The notes below the pieces were generated by a model. That model ran no database searches and was not told where the DNA came from. It was given only the letters and a program-made list of their open reading frames with translations. DNA of 9,903 bases. Source: DASUZD01 sp036377055 (lineage in GTDB: Bacteria > Actinomycetota > Thermoleophilia > Gaiellales > Gaiellaceae). Made by a program: the position numbers and the translations under genes. Position 1 is the first letter of the stretch; every line of letters starts with the position of its first letter. Where the stretch lies: contig DASUZD010000261.1 of the NCBI GenBank assembly GCA_036377055.1, positions 1 to 9,903 on the forward strand. The letters are read 5' to 3'. Below are positions 1 through 6,816 of the stretch, in pieces.

Positions 1-404
<404 letters not shown>

Positions 405-409
<5 letters not shown>

Positions 410-481
410 AAAGTGGTTTCCGCCCGAAGGCGGAAGCTTTTCACTTCGAGCTTGCGCTCAAAGTCAGGTCCCAGAGGGACC
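405..481 (-). other. Three tandem stem-loops in the pre-16S leader
   Basis: In transcript order: hairpin A (481-467) is GGUCCC-UCU-GGGACC, a perfect 6-bp stem. Hairpin B (463-444) is CUUUGAGC-GCAA-GCUCGAAG, 8 bp with one G.U pair and a GNRA-type loop. Hairpin C (435-418) is UUCCGCC-UUCG-GGCGGAA, a 7-bp stem closed by a cUUCGg tetraloop. An outer 7-bp pairing, GTGAAAA (405-411) with TTTTCAC (438-444), encloses hairpin C and contains the predicted mature 5' end of 16S (about 409). Stable local structure here probably guides pre-rRNA folding or 5' maturation; that role is inferred. Confidence 0.7.
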
Positions 482-550
482 AGACAGGGTTCGTTCCTCA
501 CCGGCCACGCAGAAGCGGAAGCCGACGAGGTCTCGACGTAAACGCACGCT

Positions 551-568
551 GTTGAGTTTTCAAAGACC
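551..568 (-). promoter_or_regulatory. boxA-like rRNA antitermination element
   Basis: The minus strand reads GGTCTTTGAAAACTCAAC. The CTTTGAAAACT(C/G)AACA string is characteristic of rRNA leaders and spacers in Gram-positive bacteria, where the boxA RNA binds NusB/NusE to keep RNA polymerase resistant to termination. It lies about 140 nt upstream of the mature 16S start and downstream of the promoter at 717-744, as expected for a leader boxA. The identification rests on pattern recognition only. Confidence 0.7.
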
Positions 569-585
569 GTCGCCACCGACGACGT

Positions 586-613
586 AAAAAAGCCTCCGAC
601 TCGCGCCAGAGGC
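586..613 (-). terminator. Intrinsic terminator downstream of tyrS, inside the rRNA leader
   Basis: On the minus strand, GCCTCTGG (613-606), a 6-nt loop and TCGGAGGC (599-592) form an 8-bp stem with two G.U pairs, followed at once by six Ts (591-586). It lies about 115 nt beyond the tyrS stop codon and would end tyrS transcripts. It is also downstream of the predicted rRNA promoter (717-744) and upstream of boxA, so rRNA transcripts must read through it. It may therefore act as a leader attenuator. Confidence 0.75.
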
Positions 614-716
614 CCCCAGATGCTCGGAACTGCTTCGTATCCGATTGCGTCCGAAGGGCGCTCCAGTTGTCGAGTTGCAGGGACTTTCCGACGCCGCCTC
701 TCAGGGCAGCCGGGGA

Positions 717-744
717 ATGATACCAACGCTCAAGCGCCTGTCAA
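717..744 (-). promoter_or_regulatory. Predicted housekeeping promoter of the rRNA operon
   Basis: The minus strand shows TTGACA (744-739), a 16-bp spacer, then TATCAT (722-717). The -35 box is a perfect match and the -10 box matches five of six bases, for a primary sigma (RpoD/HrdB type) promoter. The 16-bp spacing and the GC-rich sequence after the -10 (TCCCCGG) are typical of stringently controlled rRNA promoters. The -35 box falls within the last codons of tyrS and the tyrS stop codon (732-730) lies in the spacer. It is the best housekeeping promoter I found in this part of the window. Confidence 0.75.
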
Positions 745-1881
745 GCGCAGAAAACGGCGCTTTCCGGCCTGGAGAAGCGCACCTTCGAGCCGGTCCCTCG
801 GCAGGTCGAGCTCGGAGACGACGGCGCCGTCGACGCGAACGCCGCCCTGGGCGATCAGCCGGCGGGCCTCGCTCGTCGACCCGACGCCGAGCAGGTCGAC
901 GAGCACCGCCGGCAGGTGCACCGGGTCTCCCGGCGGAAGGGGCGCCTCCGGCACGTCCTCCGGGGCCTGACCTTCGCGGACGACGCGGGTGAAGTGCTCC
1001 TCCGCTCTCGCCGCCTCGTCCGGCCCGTACGAGCGCTCGACGATGAAGCGCGCCAGCGCGAGCTTCGCCTCCATCGGGTCACCCGCCGGTGGCTCGCGCT
1101 CGGCGACGAGGCGGTACCACTCCTCGAGCTGCGCGTCGGGGATGCGCATCGCCTTGCCGAACTGCTCCTCGGGCGGCTCCTTGAGCGCGATGTAGTTGCC
1201 CTTCGAGCCGCTCATCTTCGTGCCGTCCCACGAAAGCAACAGCGGGACGGTCAGGACGACCTGTGGGTCGAGCCCGTACGCCTGCATGACCTCGCGGCCG
1301 GCGAGGAGGTTGTAGAGCTGGTCGGTGCCGCCGAGCTCCACGTCGGCCTCGACGGCGATCGAGTCGTACGCCTGCATGAGCGGGTAGAGGAGCTCGGATA
1401 CGGAGATGGGCGCGTTGGCCGCGTAGCGCTTCGCGAAGTCGTTGCGCTCGAGCAGGCGCGCGACGGTCGTCGTCCGCGTCAGGCGCAGAACGTCGGCGAA
1501 GTCGAGCTTTCCGAGCCACTCGCCGTTGAAGCGGACCTCCGTCCGCTCCGGGTCGATGATCGTCGAGGCGTGGTCGAAGAACCGTTTCGCGTTCGCGTCG
1601 ATCTCGGCCTCGGACAGGATCGGGCGCTCGGTCGACCGGCCCGAGGGATCGCCGATCCGCGTCGTGTAGTCGCCGACGATCAGCACCCCGACGTGGCCGG
1701 CGTCCTGGAACGCGCGCATCCGCCGCAGCGGCACGCCGTTTCCGAGGGTGACGTGAGGCGCGGTGACGTCGATGCCGAGCTTCACTCGCAGCGGCCGGCC
1801 GAGCTTCAGCTTCTCCTCGAGCGCGCCTTCCGGGAGCACGTCGACGGCGTTCCGGGTGAGCTGCTCGATCTCGCCGGCCAT
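730..1881 (-). CDS. tyrS: Tyrosyl-tRNA synthetase
   Basis: This cytoplasmic class I aminoacyl-tRNA synthetase charges tRNA-Tyr with tyrosine at the cost of ATP. The 383-residue protein carries the HIGH-type signature as HVTLGN (residues 43-48), followed by GDYTTRIGDPSGRS (70-83). The tyrosine pocket triad in YPLMQAYD is Y166, Q170 and D173, followed by the GGTDQLYN helix (184-191). The KMSKS loop appears as KMSGS with a following lysine (222-227). A C-terminal S4 RNA-binding domain spans about 323-383. Length is slightly short of the usual 400-420 residues but complete. The ATG at 1881 lies 13 bases beyond the upstream transporter stop and has only a weak ribosome-binding site, so translation probably depends on coupling. 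The stop codon overlaps the predicted rRNA promoter. No T-box leader fits in the 13-base gap. The HIGH, tyrosine-pocket and S4 signatures together make the assignment very secure. Confidence 0.96.
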   Translation of the reverse strand: MAGEIEQLTRNAVDVLPEGALEEKLKLGRPLRVKLGIDVTAPHVTLGNGVPLRRMRAFQDAGHVGVLIVGDYTTRIGDPSGRSTERPILSEAEIDANAKRFFDHASTIIDPERTEVRFNGEWLGKLDFADVLRLTRTTTVARLLERNDFAKRYAANAPISVSELLYPLMQAYDSIAVEADVELGGTDQLYNLLAGREVMQAYGLDPQVVLTVPLLLSWDGTKMSGSKGNYIALKEPPEEQFGKAMRIPDAQLEEWYRLVAEREPPAGDPMEAKLALARFIVERSYGPDEAARAEEHFTRVVREGQAPEDVPEAPLPPGDPVHLPAVLVDLLGVGSTSEARRLIAQGGVRVDGAVVSELDLPRDRLEGALLQAGKRRFLRLTGA

Positions 1882-1894
1882 AGGGCCGACGATT

Positions 1895-2626
1895 CTAGAA
1901 GTAGTAGGGCAGCAGGCTCTGCGCGCCGAGCGCGTACCAAAGGCCGAACGCGAGGCTCGCGACGCCGAGCACCGGCGCGACGCGGTGGAAGGAACGGCGG
2001 ACGGGGCGGCTCGTCAGCGTGAGCCCGAAGCCGGTTGAGAGGAGCGCCATCGAGACCGCGGTGCACAGCGCGAAGAGCGCGAGCGCGGAGAGAGCCAGGG
2101 TGTGGTCGGGGATCGCCGAGAGGAGCAGGATCCCGACGCCCGCGCTGCCGCCCATCCCGTGGATGACTCCGATCGCGGCGGCCTGCCATGGGGTCCTCGC
2201 GCGCGCGGGGTGCGCGTGCGGGTGCGCGTGAGCGTGCGCATGTCGCTCGCTGTCGTGCTCGTGCTGGTGGAAGTGAAAGAGCCCGCGACGCCAGCGGACG
2301 AGGAGCCAGAGCGCGAGCGCGACGATCATCAGCCCGACGACCGTCTCTGCGGCGCTCTGAACGGCCGCGGGGAGGTACGCGCGGTAAAGGACGATCGGCA
2401 CGCCGAACGCGAACAGCGACGTCGCGTGTCCGAGCCCCCATGCGAAGCCGAGCGCGCCGGCTCGGCGGGCGATGCGGTCGCGTTTCGTCGCGATCAGCGT
2501 GCTGACTGCCGCGAGGTGGTCGGGATCGCTCGCGTGCCGTAGACCGAGCACGATCGCGACGACGACCACGAGCAGGAGCGTCGAGCCGTCGGAGAGCGAG
2601 GCGATCCGGTCATCGAGGCCGAACAC
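1895..2626 (-). CDS. NiCoT-family nickel/cobalt transporter
   Basis: This is a predicted polytopic inner-membrane transporter for Ni2+ and/or Co2+. The 243-residue protein has a first hydrophobic helix ending in RHASDPDH (residues 30-37), the metal-binding signature of the NiCoT/UreH group (RHAxDxDH), then GFAWGLGHATS (60-70) and HGMGGSAG (156-163). About six membrane segments are visible. A cytoplasmic-type loop at 118-139 is very histidine-rich, with ten His in 22 residues, largely alternating (HAHAHPHAH). The start is GTG at 2626, one base after the TGA stop of the NicO-type gene (2630-2628), so the two are almost certainly translationally coupled. Family members import metal for urease or hydrogenase, but no such enzyme lies in the window, so direction and substrate cannot be settled. 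Confidence 0.85.
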   Translation of the reverse strand: MFGLDDRIASLSDGSTLLLVVVVAIVLGLRHASDPDHLAAVSTLIATKRDRIARRAGALGFAWGLGHATSLFAFGVPIVLYRAYLPAAVQSAAETVVGLMIVALALWLLVRWRRGLFHFHQHEHDSERHAHAHAHPHAHPARARTPWQAAAIGVIHGMGGSAGVGILLLSAIPDHTLALSALALFALCTAVSMALLSTGFGLTLTSRPVRRSFHRVAPVLGVASLAFGLWYALGAQSLLPYYF

Positions 2627-2627
2627 G

Positions 2628-3941
2628 TCAGCCGACCTTCGGGAGGGCGTGTGCGGTCATCGCGACGCCGGCGACGACGATCACGACCGCGCTCGCCGCC
2701 GGGAGCAGCCCGACGAGGCGCCCGTCGAAGCTGACGCGGCCGAAGGCGCTGCGGGCGAGGACGGCCACGAGACCGACAGCCGTGACCGTCAGGGCGAGGC
2801 CTGCGCTGAAGGCGACGATCAGAAGCAGCCCGAAGGCGACGCGATGCAGCGAGATCGCCGCGAGGAGGACGACGAGCGCCGACGGGCACGGGAGCAGGCC
2901 ACCGGACACGCCGACGGCGACGAGCGAGCGGAGGCCTGATCCCGGCGCCGCGTGATCGTGATGATGATGGAGGTGGTGGCCGCGCGCGTGGCAGCGGCGG
3001 TGCCGGACGCGGGCGACGAGGACGGACGCGCCGATCCCGACCACGAGCACGCCCGAGACGAGGTTCAGCCAGGGGTAGAGCCGGTCGGGGACGATGAACT
3101 CGGAGAGCGCCAGCGTGACCAAGCCGAGCGCGAAGACGCCCACGGTGTGAGTCGCGGTGACGATCAGGCCGAGGAACGCAGCATGCGCCGGAGTGCCGCG
3201 GCGCCCGACGAGATACGCGGTGATGATCGTCTTCCCGTGGCCCGGGGAGAGCGCGTGGGCGGCGCCCCAGAAGAGCGCCGCGGCCAGCGAGGCGAGGACG
3301 ACGAGCGTGCTCAGGTGACGCCGCGCGATCAGCGAGGCGAAGCCCGAGTCGGCGACGCGGTCCGGTGCCTGGAGCGATGGGCCGCGGGTGAGCGGCGGCG
3401 GCGTGTCGGCGCCGGCCGCAGGGGTGAGCTTCGCTGTGACGCTGGTGACGTCGAGTGGGCTGCGCAAGAGGTCCTTCGGGTACGCGCGAAGCTCGTCGCT
3501 TCGGCTCGGGGTGCTCGCGCCGACGACGATCTCCCTCCATCCGATGCGGTCGGAATAGTTGTTGTCGTGATAGAAAACGTTCGCTCGATCGCGGAGGCGG
3601 GGTCCGCGCAACGCGACCTCGAGACGCGTCGTCCTCAGGCCGCCCGCCCCACGCGGGTGCGCGAGCGCGTGAGCCACGGCCACGAGCCGCGCGGGCCGCC
3701 CGGCCACGGTCAGCTCGGCGTTCCTGGCGATGCGACGCGAGTACGCGGCTGCGTCGATCCTGCCCGCCTGGAACGTCGGGATCTCCGCCATGTCTAGGAC
3801 GTAAAGGACGTACATGCGGTCGCCACGAACCTCGAGGCGGCTGAAGCGGTTGATCGTGAAGTTCCCGAGCGGGTGGGCCGACGCCGCGGCGGGCGCGAGG
3901 AGCGCGGCGAAGAGGCCAACAAGGAGGGCGAGACGCTTCAC
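2628..3941 (-). CDS. NicO/RcnA-type nickel/cobalt transporter with N-terminal extracytoplasmic domain
   Basis: This is a predicted membrane transporter of the NicO group (RcnA-like Ni/Co efflux or permease). From GTG at 3941 the 437-residue protein starts VKRLALLVGLFAALL, a signal peptide ending near ASA before HPLGNFTINR (about residue 23). An extracytoplasmic domain of about 180 residues follows. The membrane part has HALSPGHGK (about 229-237), a histidine-rich loop (about 317-331) and GGLLPCPSAL (about 346-355), all hallmarks of the family. I chose 3941 because its GTGA overlaps the TPR gene stop (3940-3938), the classic coupled junction, with GAGAAG about 9 bases upstream. An alternative GTG at 3971 adds ten residues and overlaps the upstream gene by 34 bases. 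The domain order fits NicO proteins with an HPLGNF-type N terminus; substrate is inferred. Confidence 0.85.
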   Translation of the reverse strand: MKRLALLVGLFAALLAPAAASAHPLGNFTINRFSRLEVRGDRMYVLYVLDMAEIPTFQAGRIDAAAYSRRIARNAELTVAGRPARLVAVAHALAHPRGAGGLRTTRLEVALRGPRLRDRANVFYHDNNYSDRIGWREIVVGASTPSRSDELRAYPKDLLRSPLDVTSVTAKLTPAAGADTPPPLTRGPSLQAPDRVADSGFASLIARRHLSTLVVLASLAAALFWGAAHALSPGHGKTIITAYLVGRRGTPAHAAFLGLIVTATHTVGVFALGLVTLALSEFIVPDRLYPWLNLVSGVLVVGIGASVLVARVRHRRCHARGHHLHHHHDHAAPGSGLRSLVAVGVSGGLLPCPSALVVLLAAISLHRVAFGLLLIVAFSAGLALTVTAVGLVAVLARSAFGRVSFDGRLVGLLPAASAVVIVVAGVAMTAHALPKVG

Positions 3942-5260
3942 GAGAGGGCGCTTCTCGCCACGGGAGCCCACAGGACCGAGAAGTGCGGGTTCAGAGCGAG
4001 CGCGCGCCCGAGCCAGAGCCGTGCGTCGGCGCGATGCCCGAGGCAGCGCTCAATCATCCCGCGGTGGAACATCTTGAGCGCATCGCGCGTCCCGAGCCGG
4101 AGGGCGCGCTTCGAAAAGCGCAGCGCCTCTCCGCAGCGGCCGTTCCGCGCGAGCGCCCAAGCTAGTACGTCGTCGCCGTCGATCGACGGCCGGTCCGCCT
4201 GGGCCGCTCGCGCGAGCTCCAGCGCGTGCCTCGGCCGGATGCCGTGGTCGACGTCGAAGAGAGCCGTCTCGAGGTCCGTCCTCACGCCGTTCGCGCGCAG
4301 GAGGCGCTCGATCACCGCGACGAGGGCGTACTGGCGACGGGCGAGGCGCTCATCGCCCGTCGTCCGGTAGAGGTCGCCCAGGAGGCCCACGAACTGGGGC
4401 AGCGGGATCGTCGCGGACGCCTCACGCTCGAGGGCCATCGCGCGTTCGGGCCGGCCTCGTGCGGCCTCGACCTGCGCCAGCGCGTCGCGTGCGTAGACGT
4501 AGCCGGGGAAGCCGGCGAGCGCCGCGCGGTACTGCCGCTCGGCTGCGTCGAGGCGACCGCGCGCCCAGTAGAGCTTCCCGAGCTGGACGTGCGTCCAGGC
4601 GAGCGCCTCACGCTGGCCGATCGCGGCGCCGAGCGCGAGCTGCATCGCCGCGACCGCGCCGCGCCAGTCACCGCGCAGCTCCCGCGCATAAGAGATCCGT
4701 GCGTACGCGGCGAGACCTGGCCGGAGGTGCGCCATTCGGTCGAAGGCCGCGAACGCCTGCCGGTAGCGGCCGAGCTCGACGAGCGCGTCGCCGATGACAC
4801 CGTAGTTCCTCGCGGTCGCGGGCGAGAAAGCGCGCGCGCGAAGGCCGAGCGCAAGCGCGTCGCGGAAGCGGTGCCGGGAGAGCGCGAGCGAGCCGAGGCC
4901 GCTCGTGGCGAGGGCGTCCTTGGGATCGATCGCGAGCGCGCGGCGAAGGACGCCCGCGGAGCGCGGGTAGTAGCTCGGATCGCCGGTTTCGCGCGCCCGC
5001 TGCTGGTACGCGAGGCCGAGCAGCGCGTTCGCGTGCGCATCGTCCGGGCGCGCCCGTAGCGACGCTTGCAGCTCCGAGACGAGCGTCGCCGTGTCCGCGG
5101 CCGTGAAGTCGTCCTGGAGCGCGTTCGCCTCCGCGATCACCTGCGGAGAGGCCGCGTGGGAGGAGTCGCGGAAGAGCCCGCCGAGGAGAACCGCCGCGGC
5201 CACCGCGCCGACCGCCGCAGCGACGAGGAGAAGCCGCGCCTTAGCTCCCGCTCCGCCCAT
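3938..5260 (-). CDS. Membrane-anchored tetratricopeptide-repeat protein
   Basis: This is a predicted protein-interaction scaffold anchored by one N-terminal helix and facing outside the membrane. From ATG at 5260 it is 440 residues: MGGAGAKAR, a hydrophobic stretch (about residues 9-29), then helix-pair repeats rich in TPR positions (for example ALLGLAYQQRA, YGVIGDALVELGRYRQAFAAF and VQLGKLYWARGRLDAAERQY), about six to eight repeats to the C terminus. No catalytic motif is visible. The frame is open up to 5341, but that end lies inside the DUF4331 terminator hairpin. ATG at 5272 overlaps the -10 element of the predicted sigma promoter, leaving 5260 as the first start inside a transcript. The 5' leader would then be only a few bases. 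It is the first gene of the unit leading into the two metal transporters and tyrS, and its own role is unknown. Confidence 0.8.
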   Translation of the reverse strand: MGGAGAKARLLLVAAAVGAVAAAVLLGGLFRDSSHAASPQVIAEANALQDDFTAADTATLVSELQASLRARPDDAHANALLGLAYQQRARETGDPSYYPRSAGVLRRALAIDPKDALATSGLGSLALSRHRFRDALALGLRARAFSPATARNYGVIGDALVELGRYRQAFAAFDRMAHLRPGLAAYARISYARELRGDWRGAVAAMQLALGAAIGQREALAWTHVQLGKLYWARGRLDAAERQYRAALAGFPGYVYARDALAQVEAARGRPERAMALEREASATIPLPQFVGLLGDLYRTTGDERLARRQYALVAVIERLLRANGVRTDLETALFDVDHGIRPRHALELARAAQADRPSIDGDDVLAWALARNGRCGEALRFSKRALRLGTRDALKMFHRGMIERCLGHRADARLWLGRALALNPHFSVLWAPVARSALS

Positions 5261-5270
5261 CTCGGCGCTC

Positions 5271-5297
5271 ATTCGCACGCGCGCGGCGTTCGGTTCG
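5271..5297 (-). promoter_or_regulatory. Predicted SigK-type ECF promoter of the TPR-transporter-tyrS unit
   Basis: The minus strand reads CGAACCG (5297-5291), 14 bases, then GCGAAT (5276-5271). The same two blocks with the same 14-base gap occur before the DUF4331 gene and before the sigma factor gene. The site sits 13 bases after the DUF4331 terminator hairpin and 11 bases before the predicted ATG at 5260, giving a very short leader. Function as an ECF promoter is inferred from the conservation and the neighbouring sigma factor. Confidence 0.65.
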
Positions 5298-5303
5298 GTC
5301 CGG

Positions 5304-5339
5304 AAAGACGGCGAGGGCCCGCGGCTGGCGGGCCCTCGC
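5304..5339 (-). terminator. Terminator hairpin after the DUF4331 gene
   Basis: GCGAGGGCCCGC (5339-5328 on the minus strand), a 5-base loop CAGCC, and GCGGGCCCTCGC (5322-5311) form a perfect 12-bp GC-rich stem. It begins 24 bases after the DUF4331 stop codon. Only a weak T-containing tail (CGTCTTT) follows, so it may terminate incompletely or act as a 3' stabiliser. It separates the DUF4331 gene from the TPR unit. Confidence 0.75.
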
Positions 5340-5363
5340 ATCCGCTGCGGTGGCGGCGTTGGC

Positions 5364-6749
5364 TTACGGCTTCTGGAGCCCCTTCGTGTTGTCGAAGCCG
5401 CTGAACGGATCGGCCTCGTAGGGGAAGAACGACAGGTTCGGCACGTCGTTGTCGTTCACGCCGTCCGCCAAGACGTCGGCGACCGGGTTCTGCTTCAGCT
5501 TCCCGGCCACCGCCTGCTCGGCGATGTCGATCACGTCGTCCTCGAGCCGGCGGCCGTTGGGATAGCCCTGGTTGTCGCCGCCGAAGACGCCGAGCCGGTT
5601 CGGGTGCGCCGAGACCGGAATCGACATGTTCAGGCGAAGCATGTCGGCCTCTGTCGTCCCGGTGAAGTTCAGGCTCGGGACGCCGGTGAGTAGCACCGCG
5701 ACGAGGTCGTCACGGTTGTGCTCGGGCGCGTTGATGACCCCCGGGAAGAGGGTGTTCATCACGGCCGCGAGGATCGGCGACGTGTAGTACTGCTCGAACT
5801 GCTTGTCGTCGGCGGGCTCCGTCGTGTTCCACTTGTCCTTCAGCGTGGTCGGGATCACCACCTCGTTGACGAGCGGATTGCCGAGCCGCGAGATCTGCAC
5901 CCACGCGTGACTGGCGACCGTCTGCTTGACGATCTTCGTCTTCGTCACGCGCTTGCCGTTGACGACCGCCTTGACCTTGACCTTCTTGGGGACGGTCCTG
6001 ACCGTCACCACCGGCCGCTGGGTCGCAGCCCAGACGCCGATCGTGTGGTTCGTGTTGTTGTCCAGGTCCGCGATCGGCAGCTGGAGCGCGATCCCGTGGA
6101 CGGCGTAGCCGGCGAGGAAGTCCTTCCCCCCGCCCAGGTTCGGCGGGAACTTCCGCAGGTTCAGCAGGTCGAAGATCGCGCCGACGTCGCCGAAGAACGC
6201 GTCGTCACGCTGGCCCGCGAAGATCTGGCCGCCGCCCTGGAGGGGATAGACGCCCTTCGCCGCGAGCGTCCGGTAGTTCGGCGTCGACTTCGGGCCGATG
6301 TTGTCCGGCGGGGTGGTGCCGGTCGCGACGACCTGCTCCTGGTTCTGGTTCTTCCCGGTGATCCTCGTCACCGTGAAGTCCTGCTGGGTGTTGCCGAGGA
6401 AGAACTGGCCGTCGGCGCGTTTGAACTCGAACCGGTACGTGACGTCCGGCTTCGCGTCGCCGTCCTTGTCGATGTAGATGTAGTACCGGGCGGTCGGGGA
6501 GAACGTGTAGTAGTTCGGCCCCGCCGCCGGATCCTCGCCCGGAATCCAGTTCGCGATGATCGTGACCGTGTCCGGCTTGTCCGGGCTCCGGAAGGCGTAC
6601 AAATCGGTGTTGTCGGCCGTCGGGTCGTCCGAGATCAGCGGTGCTTCCCGGTGACTCGACGCCTGGCCCGCCTGCGGCGCCGGCCCTCGGACGAGGGCGA
6701 CCACGGCGACCGCGCCTGCGGCGAGCAGCAGCAGAAGAACCTTCTTCAT
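5364..6749 (-). CDS. Secreted DUF4331 family protein
   Basis: This is a predicted exported protein of a widespread family of unknown function. The 461 residues start MKKVLLLLLAAGAVAVVALV, a signal peptide with likely cleavage near AGQA (about residue 29). The mature N terminus SSHREAPLISDDPTADNTDLYAF is the DUF4331 hallmark, followed by NYYTFSP, YYIYIDKDGDAKPDVTYRFEF and, later, SRLGNPLVNEVVIP. Between about residues 250 and 277 lies a lysine/valine-rich segment (KKVKVKAVVNGKRV and TKTKIVKQT) that looks like an insertion relative to the family pattern I remember. ATG at 6749 was chosen because AAGGAG lies 8 bases upstream (6763-6758) and the signal peptide starts there. Upstream extension to 6845 would cross the divergent promoter. 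It is transcribed divergently from the sigma factor gene and shares its promoter motif. The molecular function is unknown. Confidence 0.93.
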   Translation of the reverse strand: MKKVLLLLLAAGAVAVVALVRGPAPQAGQASSHREAPLISDDPTADNTDLYAFRSPDKPDTVTIIANWIPGEDPAAGPNYYTFSPTARYYIYIDKDGDAKPDVTYRFEFKRADGQFFLGNTQQDFTVTRITGKNQNQEQVVATGTTPPDNIGPKSTPNYRTLAAKGVYPLQGGGQIFAGQRDDAFFGDVGAIFDLLNLRKFPPNLGGGKDFLAGYAVHGIALQLPIADLDNNTNHTIGVWAATQRPVVTVRTVPKKVKVKAVVNGKRVTKTKIVKQTVASHAWVQISRLGNPLVNEVVIPTTLKDKWNTTEPADDKQFEQYYTSPILAAVMNTLFPGVINAPEHNRDDLVAVLLTGVPSLNFTGTTEADMLRLNMSIPVSAHPNRLGVFGGDNQGYPNGRRLEDDVIDIAEQAVAGKLKQNPVADVLADGVNDNDVPNLSFFPYEADPFSGFDNTKGLQKP

Positions 6750-6757
6750 CCTCCACG

Positions 6758-6763
6758 CTCCTT
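6758..6763 (-). promoter_or_regulatory. Ribosome-binding site of the DUF4331 gene
   Basis: The minus strand reads AAGGAG, 8 bases before the ATG at 6749. This is the clearest Shine-Dalgarno sequence in the window and decides the start against the longer upstream frame. Its strength contrasts with the weak or absent sites before the TPR, tyrS and PBP genes. Confidence 0.85.
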
Positions 6764-6780
6764 GTCGGGGGTCGGCGCTG

Positions 6781-6807
6781 GTTCGCCCGTCTCGGCCGTA
6801 CGGTTCG
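6781..6807 (-). promoter_or_regulatory. Predicted SigK-type ECF promoter of the DUF4331 gene
   Basis: The minus strand reads CGAACCG (6807-6801), 14 bases, then GCGAAC (6786-6781). The block is preceded by GAC, giving a 10-mer GACCGAACCG identical to the one before the TPR gene. A start about 7 bases after the -10 gives a leader of about 25 nt that includes the AAGGAG site. The -35 block is the left arm of a dyad whose right arm is the -35 block of the divergent sigma gene promoter. Confidence 0.65.
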
Positions 6808-6816
6808 GTCGAACCG
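6801..6816. repeat. Dyad CGGTTCG-GT-CGAACCG between divergent promoters
   Basis: This is a perfect 7-bp inverted repeat with a 2-base centre. Each arm is the -35-like block of one divergent promoter (left arm for the DUF4331 gene, right arm for the sigma gene). The symmetry may simply reflect back-to-back promoters, or the dyad may be an operator for an unseen dimeric regulator. Confidence 0.8.

Larger units (their letters stand above)
410..709 (-). other. Pre-16S rRNA leader (5' external transcribed region)
   Basis: This gene-free stretch lies between the predicted rRNA transcription start (about 709, estimated as 7-8 nt beyond the -10 box) and the mature 16S 5' end (about 409). It contains, in transcript order, unstructured-looking sequence to 614, the terminator-like hairpin (613-586), boxA (568-551) and three tandem hairpins (481-405). 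No protein-coding gene is supported: open frames here lack family resemblance and cross structural RNA signals. No tRNA was seen. Confidence 0.7.

Noticed and set aside
540..564. Possible second rRNA promoter TTGAAA-N17-TACGTC on the minus strand
   Set aside because: The TTGAAA is part of the CTTTGAAAACTCAACA boxA-type string and the -10 match is poor; the promoter at 744-717 is much better.
1882..1894. T-box or other riboswitch controlling tyrS
   Set aside because: Only 13 bases separate tyrS from the upstream stop codon, and I saw no specifier-loop or antiterminator features.
916..2022. 368-codon open frame on the plus strand opposite tyrS
   Set aside because: The product is a low-complexity Arg/Glu/Asp/Val-rich string typical of antisense frames in GC-rich DNA, opposite a well-conserved gene.
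2494..3540. 348-codon open frame on the minus strand in another frame of the NicO gene
   Set aside because: It is an arginine/proline-rich out-of-frame translation that overlaps two well-supported transporter genes on the same strand.
5261..5341. Longer N terminus of the TPR protein (frame open to 5341, with another ATG at 5272)
   Set aside because: The first part encodes the 12-bp terminator hairpin and the ATG at 5272 overlaps the -10 element; only the start at 5260 lies inside the predicted transcript.
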